Assembly: GCA_964605665.1 (NCBI GenBank)
Contig: CAZSDP010000002.1
Coordinates: 124,001 to 188,000, forward strand
Length of the DNA stretch: 64,000 nt
Source: CAZSDP01 sp964605665
Lineage (GTDB): Bacteria > Planctomycetota > UBA8108 > UBA1146
Direction of reading: 5' to 3'
The notes below the pieces were generated by a model. It was not told where the DNA came from and did no database searches. It was given only the letters and a program-made list of their open reading frames with translations. Shown piece after piece: positions 17,191 through 26,104 of the stretch (position 1 is the stretch's first letter; every line of letters begins with the position of its first letter). The position numbers were made by a program, and so were the translations under genes.

Positions 17191-20100
17191 CTACTTGTGA
17201 TAATACACTTGCAGGGTTCGTGTTGCGATTGCTGTAGTATAGACACGACCTCCGACGATTCCCCACTCACCAATTGGATCCCAACTTCCCCGAGAGCACC
17301 CTTCGAATCTTTGATTCGGGATCAGTGTCTTCACAAGTGCGTGATTCCATTGCACCCATTGACTTCCTTGTTTTCGAGCGAGTGCGTAGCTTCCATGGTA
17401 CCAATAGTAAAAGTTGATCGTCGACAAGTGGATTGTGTCTTGTTGGCGCCACTTTGGAAGATGCTCCTGGAGTACATCAAAGCTGTTCTTGAGGAACTGG
17501 GTAGAGATCGGTTCACCGGCGAGTAGTCTGGCGTGGATTGCGGCAGCAGTGTTCGCTGATAGCTTTTTTGAGAATGGGTACTCCCACCCGTATCTCTCAT
17601 GCACTTTAGAGTCCACCCCGTTGGGCCCCATGTATCCGGTTCTTCCCTTATTGCCCGCAGCGGTGACCAGATATGAGAGAGAGGTCGAAAGTGAAGTTTC
17701 TAATTCACCGACGGGTATGTTGATCAGGTCACGCTGGGCGCAGGCCTTTGCGACACTCAGTGCAGAAACGAACCACGACGTCACGGACGTGTCAGTTCTT
17801 TCTGCTTGATATCCATATCGCCAGCCTTTGTTTTCCGTTTGCGCTCGAAGGCACCAGCGAATTCCCAGTTCAACTGGCTTTGCCAATAGTTCTTGATCGC
17901 CACTCAGTAATAGCAGTTCAGAGAGAGCGTAAGTGGCCAGCACATGGTTGTAGACTTCAGGATCCGCGATCCAGAGCCCTGGCCCAAAGACTCCATCCGC
18001 TCGCGCATCATAGCTTCGCCTTTGCTGAGTCAGCAGCCATCTCACAGCACGTTTAACATTCGGTTGATACTTCGAGTTTCCACCAGAGACATGGGTCACA
18101 CCGTCACCAAGGAAAGCAAGAAGCGCGAGTGCTGTCATTCCAACATCGTTACCCTTATCTCCTCGTCCGCTCGGGCGAAAGCTGCGAGCGTCCACGTGAT
18201 TCTCACAGATTCCACCTGGCCCACAATTGTCAAGGAAGCCATGAGCGGCCCAGCTTCCTCTCGAGGATTGGTGCCGAGCCAACCATTCCAATCCCCGAGT
18301 CACTGCCGCTTCAGTGCTTGCAGATCCACCATGTTCTTCGAGCTCTCTCTTCTCCTTTCGACGATTAAGCAACTCTGTATTCGGTGTACCCTTCTTTCGT
18401 GTTTGATTCGCAAGAGTCTCAGAGCTTTCCAGGAGCCTTTCCAGAGAAATCTGATGCCAATCAACTGTTACGAAACCATCTTCGCACTTCGTGCACCTTC
18501 TACGACTCGATCGCTGACACAGATTACAATTTAGCTCCTTGGCATTTCTTGGCCTTAGCCTTGCCCTAGTCTGCTCCGCCAAGCGAAACCACTGGTAGTG
18601 GGTAATAGTGGAGCTCGGCTTTTCCTCTGATTCGAGATGAACACCTATTGAGGCTAAATTTCGCTTCACGTGATAGGGCATGTTCTTCTGGTTGCCTAGA
18701 TTCAAGCTAAGGATCTGATTGCATGGAACTCGGCCGCGCCGACATAAAGACTCGTGGCAAAGCAGTGCAAATGTACCGTCGTCGCGCCGGGCTACGCCAT
18801 TTGTTGGATCTGCGGCAAACGCGATCCGCGACATCCACTCTCCGGACCAAACATAGCCGAGGTCAACAGTTTGACGAATCAACGCTTCACGTTGTGTTGT
18901 GTCACTGGTGCAGTCCAGCAGGAGAGTCAGTAGTTCAAGCTTCTCTCGGTCTGTTCGTTGTTCCTCAGTCAGTTGCTGCACTGACCGAGAAAGTCCCCGA
19001 CGCGCACTCGCTACAAGGCATTCCTTTTGGATTTGTTTCAGGGCATTGACCTTGAGGCGTACTTCCTCTAGAGAATTTGCCGATCGAAACCAGGTTTCAC
19101 ATGTCACGTGTAACTCATGATGGAGTGCGTCAAGCTCGGTTGCGATTCCTAGTTGAGTCGCAGTTGCTGGATGCTCTGCCCGGATCCGATCTAGTTCCGC
19201 CTCCAGACGGCGAAAAACCTGAGCTTCTTCTTTTCCGAGTCTTGTGCGGAACCACTCGGCGAATTGTGTGATCTCAAACGCAGTTGTTGGGGATTCAACC
19301 GGTGTAAGTTCTGTCTGAGACGATCCCTCATAAGAGATTACCCTTTGAAACGCAGTGTGTGCTGCCAGGTGATCAGGAATGAAGTTTCGTGCGAGATCGA
19401 AGTCTGACTCTTGTAAAGAGTCTGCCTGATCCACAAAGTGCAGGTCGAGCTCTTGCCGCAATTCCAAGGCTTGCATTTGAAAAACTGGATCGTCTGTGAC
19501 TTTCGCTAGCTGTCGGTCCAAAGCGGAAAGCTCTTTAAGGCAGGCTATGCCGCTTGTTCCACTCTCTAGAAGTTGGTCAAACTCTTGGGTCAACTCTTCG
19601 ATCTTCAAGTACGCCAGGGCGTTTGCTAGGGCCCCTTTCCACTTTCTTTTCTCAATGTCGCTGGGCTGGTCTTCCAAGATTTCGCCCACCTTGACAATGA
19701 ATTCTTGGGCAGATGCGACTGAAGGGGTGTCGACAAATCTCTGATGAAGAGCATCTAGTCTTGGTCTTGCGCTTACAAAGAATGCAACCACTCCAAGAAT
19801 TGCGATAGCAAGGACGGCGGCAATTGTGGTCGCCGAAACTTTTGACGATGATTCCTTCTCTTCTGGAGGATTGACGGCATTTTCGACTGGCGCACGAGCG
19901 GAGTTTGGCTGTTCGATGGAATTCAGGATCTCTCTGAGTCGATGCGAAAACTTTTGAGCATCAGAGAATCTGCGCTCTTGAGATCGTTGTGTTGCTTTGG
20001 TCAAAGCGAGTTGCAACTCGGTGCAGCATTCTGGAATCAGTTGCTGCAAAGGTGGAACTCCATCGATGCAAACCCGTCTGGTAATAGTCACGAAGTCACT

Positions 20101-20850
20101 ACCCTGGATTGCGTTCTTCCCGGAGAGCGCGTACACAAGAGTCAGAGCCAACGAGTAGACGTCGCTTCTCGCATCGACCAGCGAAGCATTCTTGAATTGC
20201 TCCTTGGGCATGTACCGAGGGGTTCCCACTGCAACACCAGTCAGCGTTTTGAATGAGCGCTCGATGTCTACAGTTTTTGCAAGCCCGAGGTCAGCAAGCT
20301 TCACCTGGCCTGCAGTTGAGATCATGATATTCTCGGGCTTGATGTCTCTATGGATGACCCCGAGTTGGTGTGCTGCGTGCAGGGCGTTCGCAATCTCAAT
20401 TCCGAGGCGAATGGCGTTTACTTCTGAGAATGGTCCTACTCTTCTGACGCATTCTCGTAGGTTCTCGCCTTCGACATACTCCATAACCATGTAGTGATGT
20501 TTTTCGGCATGGACACCGACCTTATGAACTCGAATCAAGTTCGGTAGATCGAGCGTCTGTGCCAATTTTGCTTCGCTGTAAAATCTCTTCAATACGGTGG
20601 GGTCATTAAGAGCGAGTTCCGGTTTCAGGAACTTGATTGCGAAGTCGGTTCTATCTGGTCCTTCGGCGAGAAAAACCGTCCCCATTCCTCCCTCACCGAG
20701 AAGCCTCTTGATTTTCATATCACCGACCATCAAACCAAGACTAAGCTGGTAAGAATCAAAGCCAGGGGGGGCTAACAAGTTGGTCGAGTGACAAGAGGGA
20801 CAAGCTTCTTCGGAAGACTGCAAGGAAGTCCCACAGTGACTACAGTACAT
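17191..20850 (-). CDS. Ser/Thr protein kinase fused to terpenoid-cyclase-like (prenyltransferase-repeat) domain
   Basis: From ATG 20850 the protein has 1219 residues. A zinc ribbon (Cys3, 6, 17, 20) leads into a Hanks-type kinase: glycine loop GEGGMG at 52-57, Lys73, HRDIKPEN at 167-174, and DLG (not DFG) at 187. One membrane helix lies near 339-361. A long helical region follows, then a CxxC/CxxC zinc site (CNLC...CTKC). Residues from about 850 to the end resemble squalene-hopene cyclase/prenyltransferase repeats (GLEWLARHQSSRGSW, AVRWLLTQQ, GIRWCLRAQTENKGWRYG). The kinase should be cytoplasmic and the C-terminal part outside. The frame is also open from a TTG at 20949 and an ATG at 20931; I prefer 20850 because the zinc ribbon begins there, although its ribosome site is weak. 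Confidence 0.85.
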   Translation of the reverse strand: MYCSHCGTSLQSSEEACPSCHSTNLLAPPGFDSYQLSLGLMVGDMKIKRLLGEGGMGTVFLAEGPDRTDFAIKFLKPELALNDPTVLKRFYSEAKLAQTLDLPNLIRVHKVGVHAEKHHYMVMEYVEGENLRECVRRVGPFSEVNAIRLGIEIANALHAAHQLGVIHRDIKPENIMISTAGQVKLADLGLAKTVDIERSFKTLTGVAVGTPRYMPKEQFKNASLVDARSDVYSLALTLVYALSGKNAIQGSDFVTITRRVCIDGVPPLQQLIPECCTELQLALTKATQRSQERRFSDAQKFSHRLREILNSIEQPNSARAPVENAVNPPEEKESSSKVSATTIAAVLAIAILGVVAFFVSARPRLDALHQRFVDTPSVASAQEFIVKVGEILEDQPSDIEKRKWKGALANALAYLKIEELTQEFDQLLESGTSGIACLKELSALDRQLAKVTDDPVFQMQALELRQELDLHFVDQADSLQESDFDLARNFIPDHLAAHTAFQRVISYEGSSQTELTPVESPTTAFEITQFAEWFRTRLGKEEAQVFRRLEAELDRIRAEHPATATQLGIATELDALHHELHVTCETWFRSANSLEEVRLKVNALKQIQKECLVASARRGLSRSVQQLTEEQRTDREKLELLTLLLDCTSDTTQREALIRQTVDLGYVWSGEWMSRIAFAADPTNGVARRDDGTFALLCHESLCRRGRVPCNQILSLNLGNQKNMPYHVKRNLASIGVHLESEEKPSSTITHYQWFRLAEQTRARLRPRNAKELNCNLCQRSSRRRCTKCEDGFVTVDWHQISLERLLESSETLANQTRKKGTPNTELLNRRKEKRELEEHGGSASTEAAVTRGLEWLARHQSSRGSWAAHGFLDNCGPGGICENHVDARSFRPSGRGDKGNDVGMTALALLAFLGDGVTHVSGGNSKYQPNVKRAVRWLLTQQRRSYDARADGVFGPGLWIADPEVYNHVLATYALSELLLLSGDQELLAKPVELGIRWCLRAQTENKGWRYGYQAERTDTSVTSWFVSALSVAKACAQRDLINIPVGELETSLSTSLSYLVTAAGNKGRTGYMGPNGVDSKVHERYGWEYPFSKKLSANTAAAIHARLLAGEPISTQFLKNSFDVLQEHLPKWRQQDTIHLSTINFYYWYHGSYALARKQGSQWVQWNHALVKTLIPNQRFEGCSRGSWDPIGEWGIVGGRVYTTAIATRTLQVYYHK

Positions 20851-21458
20851 GCGGTTTGGTTTACTCTCATAGTTTGACGGGTTTAGTAGGCTATGCAGAG
20901 GCTCATCCCTCCTCGACTGAGCCCTTTTCATTCTTGGGTAGCTGGACAAATTTGTCCGTGTGCATCGTCGATGTAATCTGGAAATGTGCTATCGCACTTC
21001 AATTGTCGACGAACAGAAATCATCGATCAAGAGTTCGCTGAGCGACTTCAATGAATGGATTGGAACTCTATAACCACCTTTGGTAGTTCCGGTTAGGAGA
21101 TTTTGCGGACTAGTTCCGTATACAGTCGCGATGGTGTGGTCACGTTGACCATGCCAGATGAGTATGCAGGTTCAGGCGATGAATCATGCGGCGAGATTTC
21201 TCCGATGACATTACTTGTTGTGGGGGGGGGGACCAGTCCACTGGCAATATGGCAAGAATCGCGTTGCTTGTGATCGTCCGAACTATCTTTCGAGAACACT
21301 TGTTTCTATGTGCGGTAGTAATGCTTCTTGGCGACTTACGCCCCGAATTCCGGAACCGATGCAATGAATGAGTTAGGTGAGTGGATATCGGTTTCCCTAA
21401 TAGGGGTGCTCCGCACAACGTGTGACATGAGAGCTTTGTCGCAGTCTTCGACGCAGTT
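20851..21458. other. Intergenic region upstream of the kinase gene
   Basis: About 600 bp without a supported gene (less if the kinase starts at 20931 or 20949). It contains a run of ten G at 21222-21231, a place where sequencing errors are likely. Short open frames here have no ribosome site. The kinase promoter presumably lies in it. Confidence 0.4.
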
Positions 21459-23479
21459 TCAACCGCCGATCTGATTGGCGAGGGCGCGCAGCATTTGGGC
21501 GACTTCAGTTTTTCCTTCCCCATAGGTGCGCACCATGAATCCGATTCCGAGGAGGGCGACAAACGCGGCGCTACCCACCGGGAGCCATTGCACTAGTCGG
21601 CGACTATTGTTTCCGAGCCGATCGAAAATTTTCGCTTTTCCGAGCGTGAGCCCAACTCCGATCAGGCAGAGCAGAGCACCGAGGCCGAAGCTGAAGAAGA
21701 CCAAGATCAAGAGTCCGAGAGCGAGTGCGCCATAGTGCGCCGCCACAAGGATGATCGTGAATCCTGCCGGGCACGGCACGATTCCGCCAGAGAAGCCGAG
21801 CGCCAACAGGTCTCGAAAGCGGACTCCTTCAGTTTCGGAGGAGGTGTGGGCTGACGCGGGTGCGGGATGCTGATGAGTGTGTTCGTGACCATGCTCGTGA
21901 TGGTGATCATGGGTGTGTTCGTGGTCATGCTNNNNNNNNNNNNNNNNNNNNNNNNNNNNNNNNNNNNNNNNNNNNNNNNNNNNNNNNNNNNNNNNNNNNN
22001 NNNNNNNNNNNNNNNNNNNNNNNNNNNNNNNGTGTGTTCGTGACCATGCTCGTGATGGTGATCATGGGTGTGTTCGTGGTCATGCTCATGGTGGTGATCA
22101 CCGGAAGGTTCATGGTGATGGTCGTGGTGATGGTGGTGCCCATGATGTCCGCCAAGATGTGGGTGAGAGTGACTCCACCAACCATGAGAATGGGAGTGAG
22201 CACTCGCTTTGCCCTGGGCAACACGGATTCTGCGTCGCAACAGAATCAAACCGAATACGAAAAGGAAGAGACCGGAGAGCAAGCTGAATCCGGTGGTGAT
22301 CCAGTTTTGGTACGTCGCACCGATCGCTTTGTCTTGTGATTTCTCGATCAGATAGAGGAGGAGTAGGCCGAGTAGAAAGACGCTGAAGGTGTGGGCGAAG
22401 GTGACGACCGCACCGAGGGTGATCGCATCTCGCACTCGCCCCTTGGTTCCGACCAGGTATGCGGCAACCATCGTTTTACCGTGACCCGGTCCCAATGCGT
22501 GTCCGGCACCGAAGAGAACCGCGAGCAGTAGGGCGAAGAGAATCTCTCCAAAGCTACGCTCCCCCCGTGCAATCTCTCCGACAATTTCGCCGATCTCCTC
22601 TTCTTCAGTCTGTTCAGAGTTTTCGGGTAGTACGGGTGGTGGCCGTGGCGACTCGACGATCGGGATGCCATCGCTCGCCTCGCGTTGTTCGAGCTGTCGT
22701 GGTGCTTCATCTCGACCTTCACTGATTTGCTCAGGCGGAAGTTGCGCTTGAAGCGCTTCGAGAGGGGTGATGGCATCGCGACTCGGATCTCCAGCTGGCT
22801 GTCCAGAGAAGTTGTAAGAAACGACGAATTCTCGACCGAGGCAACGAAACCCGATGTCTGCAGCTTCCGGGTTCAATGGTGGATCAGCGGGTTGAAAAAT
22901 TGCTCCCGAGAAACTCTCTCCGTGACCTTCATAAGCGAGCCAATTGATTTGCGATGAAGTTTGGTTTTCGAAACTGCGATCGTGGTAGTGAAGCCAATAG
23001 TCACCACCGAGAAGTTCGGCGGCGGTGATGGAGAGGGAGTCTTCCGGGAATTTTGCGATCACTTGGTAATAGATGTCGAAAGACTTGACCATGATCGTTC
23101 CACGAAGCCCCACCTCTTCGGCGGAGACGATCTGCAAGTCGAGTCGAATTCCATTGACGAAGAGATCGAGTTGAGGGAGGAGCGCCCTGCCTCGTTCGTC
23201 GATCAGGATCTGGGCTTCTTTCACCGAGATCTGATCATCGGGCTTCGAATCCTCCGGGCCTGAGCCATCGAGGGACATCAACACCGGGAATCCTGCGGCT
23301 GCGGAGAATCCGAGATTGAGTTCGAATTCGAGTCGGTCAGAAAAAAGTCGAAAGGTCGATTGAGTGCCAACCCCTTCGGTCAGCTCATGTGCTTGGAGTG
23401 GGCCGCAGAAGGCTCCGCAGATCAGCCAAGCGAGAGCTCCGATTGTCGAGAGCAGCGGACCGGTTCTCGAGGGTGGCAC
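21459..23479 (-). CDS. NicO-family nickel/cobalt exporter (RcnA-like), interrupted by assembly gap
   Basis: The gene starts at GTG 23479 (AAAGG upstream). A signal peptide ending LQA precedes an outer domain of about 250 residues and then NicO helices with GAGHALGPGHGKTMVAAYLVG. A very His-rich loop follows, then the second helix set (ALGFSGGIVPCPAGFTIILV) to the stop at 21459. The 100 N at 21932-22031 lie inside the His-rich loop. Coding frames on the two sides differ, so the gap length is not real. Removing the gap plus one copy of the 55-bp flanking repeat joins the frames exactly. The likely role is Ni or Co export, with the His loop binding metal. Confidence 0.85.
21877..22086. repeat. 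Identical 55-bp sequences flanking the assembly gap
   Basis: Bases 21877-21931 and 22032-22086 are identical. The first copy ends exactly at the gap and the second begins exactly after it. Within and beyond each copy is a degenerate 36-bp tandem unit coding for His-rich dodecapeptides such as HGHEHTHDHHHE. Confidence 0.95.
21932..22031. other. Assembly gap (100 N)
   Basis: A run of exactly 100 N, the conventional placeholder for a gap of unknown size. It falls in the His-rich repeat of the nickel/cobalt exporter gene. Confidence 0.99.
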
Positions 23480-23550
23480 TGGAGACCTTTCTTCGCGGTT
23501 GGCATCGACTGATTCACGTTACCTTGGTAGGCCGGTTGAGTCTCTCTGAT

Positions 23551-25836
23551 TTAGTCACCAAAGAGAACATCATCTGGAGGCGCGATGATCCGGAGTGGCG
23601 CGTAAGAGGCGACCATCTGCTTGTTTCCATGCTCCTCGAAGCGAACTGAAATTCTCTTCGAGTCTCCCAATCCGCTCGTTGCAGTGATCAATCCTCTGCC
23701 GAACATGTCATGTTCGACCCATACTCCCGTGATCAGCTCATCGTCATCGTCGTAGAAGTCGGCAGGGAACGGATCACTTTCCGATCCATCGTAGACGCGG
23801 GCTTGACCGATCCGATCTCCACCACCGGCCCAGTGACTCTCCATGTGCTCGTAGCTGATGCCATCTCCTTCGATCTCCGAAAGAAAACTCGATGGTAGTT
23901 GTGGTTCTGGGCCATGGAAGCGTCGGCGCCATGCGGCATGGAGGAGCACAGAGGTCTTTCTTGCCCGAGTGATGCCGACGAAGAGTAGACGACGCTCTTC
24001 ATCAGTATTGTCTTCTTCTCCTCGCCGAGAGTGGGGAAGGAGATTCTCTTCCACTCCCGGTATCACGATCCGATCGAACTCCAAACCTTTGGCGGCATGC
24101 AGAGTCATCAGTGAGATCCGCTCATCTCGGGCGATTTGAAAATCGGTATCCGCGACGAGCGCGACCCTTTCCAGGAAGACCTGCAACGGTCTACGCTCCG
24201 GTTCACCGTCTGGCGGGGGAGGGGCGAAGCGCAAGAGCTCTTCCGTTTCCGCTGCTGCCGCCGCGAGTTCATCGAGGTTCCGACATCTCTCCTCTGATGT
24301 TTCTGGTTCACTGTTTTGTAGATGGACTCGATAACCGCTCTTCTCCGTCGCATCGGCGATTTGATCGGGGAGTGGACGATCACTTCCATCCGCGAGAACT
24401 TGCAAGATCTGGTAGAGCTCTTCGAGACCTTTTCGCGCTTTGCCACGCACCGATTGACGAAGATCGGCATCGCGAAGAGCAGCTCCGAGGGTGAGTCCTC
24501 GATCTCGCGCGGCATCTTCGAATCGCTGCAGGCTGACCTTGCCGACCCCTCGGGCGGGAGTGTTGATGATCCGACGGAGGGCGAGGTCATCTCGGTCGGA
24601 GTGCGCGGCGCGCAGATAGGCGAGCACATCCTTGACCTCTTTTCGTTGATAGAACGCGAGTCCTCCCACCACGGCATAGGGCACGCCCTGTCGAACGAGT
24701 TCTTCCTCGATCGCACGCGAAAGGGAATTGAGACGATAGAGGACTGCGATTTCTCCCGGGACCGTTCCTTCGTGCATCCAAGTTGCAATCAGAGAGATGA
24801 TCTCTCTCGCTTCGGCGCGTTCATCGGCGACCTGACGCACTAAGACCTGATCTCCGTCGGGGTTTTCGGTGAAGAGGGCTCTTTCGCCAAACTCTCCGCC
24901 GGTCAGTCTCGAAGCGACCGCCAAAATCTGAGGGGTCGATCGGTAGTTCTGGGAGAGGTGAACGACGGAGTGTTCGGAGAAATCTTCCTTGAAGCGCAAG
25001 AAGTTCTCGGCAGAGGCTCCCCGCCACGAGTAGATCGACTGGTCGGGATCGCCCGTCAGGCAGAGATTTCGATGCTGCTCGGCGAGTAGGCGAGCGATCA
25101 GATACTGAGGTCGATTCGTGTCCTGGAATTCGTCGATCAGCAAGAATCGATGCCGGTGACGGGCCCGCTCGAGGACATCGGGACACTCCCGAAGAAGGCG
25201 CAGGGTGAGCAGGAGAAGATCATCGAAATCGACGGAGTTTCGCGCTTGGAGCTCTGCTTGATAGGCAGCGTAGATGCGGGCGACCTCACGATCATGAAAA
25301 GTCCCCGCATCGTCTGCCGCTTCTGTCGGCGAGATCATCTGGTTCTTCCAGCGACTGATGATCGACAGCACACCGCGAGGTGGGAAGCTGGTCCGATCGA
25401 GCTGCAACTGCGACAGAGCTTCCCCGATCACCTCCTGCTGATCGACCGAGTCGTAGATGGTGTAGTCGAGTGCGTACGGTTCGATGCGATAGATTTCTCG
25501 GCGGAGAAAGCGAGCGCAAAAGCTATGAAAGGTCGAGATCAATGGTTGATCTCGATTGAGTTCTCCCCAGATTCCCGGATGAGCAGCGAATCTCTCCCCT
25601 TCGAGTTCGTGGTCGAGCCCCAAGATTGCCAGAGTTCGCCTGAGCATTTCGTCGGCGGCTTTATTGGTGAAGGTGATCGCGAGAATCTGATGCGCTGGGG
25701 CTCCCGCTGCGATCAGGGTTGCGATGCGGTGGGTCATCACCCGTGTCTTCCCCGAGCCTGGGCCTGCCACGACGAGAAGAGGGCCGGTGTGGTGAGAGAC
25801 GGCGCGTTGCTGTGCCTCGTTGAGACCCTCGAGCAT
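23551..25836 (-). CDS. pcrA: UvrD/PcrA-type superfamily 1 DNA helicase
   Basis: From ATG 25836 the protein has 761 residues, close to the usual PcrA/UvrD size. Motifs appear in order: Q-motif region LNEAQQRAV, Walker A AGPGSGKT (24-31), TFTNKAADEM, TFHSFCARFLR, LLIDEFQDTN, LTGDPDQSIYSWRGA, LSQNYRST, LMTLHAAKGLEFD and RRLLFVGITRA. A PcrA-like C-terminal tail follows (GVWVEHDMFGRGLI...). It should unwind DNA 3'-5' in repair and replication restart. A GTG at 25905 would add 23 residues, but MLEGLNEAQ matches typical family starts. It stands alone, 71 bp upstream of the exporter gene. Confidence 0.92.
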   Translation of the reverse strand: MLEGLNEAQQRAVSHHTGPLLVVAGPGSGKTRVMTHRIATLIAAGAPAHQILAITFTNKAADEMLRRTLAILGLDHELEGERFAAHPGIWGELNRDQPLISTFHSFCARFLRREIYRIEPYALDYTIYDSVDQQEVIGEALSQLQLDRTSFPPRGVLSIISRWKNQMISPTEAADDAGTFHDREVARIYAAYQAELQARNSVDFDDLLLLTLRLLRECPDVLERARHRHRFLLIDEFQDTNRPQYLIARLLAEQHRNLCLTGDPDQSIYSWRGASAENFLRFKEDFSEHSVVHLSQNYRSTPQILAVASRLTGGEFGERALFTENPDGDQVLVRQVADERAEAREIISLIATWMHEGTVPGEIAVLYRLNSLSRAIEEELVRQGVPYAVVGGLAFYQRKEVKDVLAYLRAAHSDRDDLALRRIINTPARGVGKVSLQRFEDAARDRGLTLGAALRDADLRQSVRGKARKGLEELYQILQVLADGSDRPLPDQIADATEKSGYRVHLQNSEPETSEERCRNLDELAAAAAETEELLRFAPPPPDGEPERRPLQVFLERVALVADTDFQIARDERISLMTLHAAKGLEFDRIVIPGVEENLLPHSRRGEEDNTDEERRLLFVGITRARKTSVLLHAAWRRRFHGPEPQLPSSFLSEIEGDGISYEHMESHWAGGGDRIGQARVYDGSESDPFPADFYDDDDELITGVWVEHDMFGRGLITATSGLGDSKRISVRFEEHGNKQMVASYAPLRIIAPPDDVLFGD

Positions 25837-26045
25837 AGGAGATCTTTCCGCCGAAGATGGATGGTACGCGTAGGAGAACCCCTCGGGAAACTCTTGGAGA
25901 GTCACTCCGCCGGTATTGTAGAGCTGGAGTCAGAGACCGGGACCGATTCCTCCAGATCGAGCCGGCTCAGCTCAAAACACGAGGTCGAGGCGGAGTCGGA
26001 GCACGTCTGCAGAGAATCTCCCCACTCGAGTGAGTCGGGTAAAGG

Positions 26046-26074
26046 AGAGCGCTAGGAGCGGACTTGAGCGCTCT
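26046..26074 (-). terminator. Possible terminator of Calx-beta lipoprotein gene
   Basis: AGAGCGCT pairs perfectly with AGCGCTCT across a 13-base loop, 30 bp after the stop at 26105. On the minus strand the stem is followed by CCTTTACCC, only weakly T-rich. A palindrome CACTCGAGTG lies just beyond. Confidence 0.4.
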
Positions 26075-26104
26075 TTGGTCTCTCAGGGAATCGAGATATC
26101 GACT

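Noticed and set aside
21707..22031. Continuation of the exporter in the frame crossing the N run
   Set aside because: The 100 N length is arbitrary; the frame after it gives Thr/Arg-rich nonsense, while the true transporter helices are in another frame ending at 21459.
21877..22190. Short regularly spaced repeats as a CRISPR array
   Set aside because: The repeats are in frame and encode His-rich peptides of a NicO exporter; there are no unique spacers.
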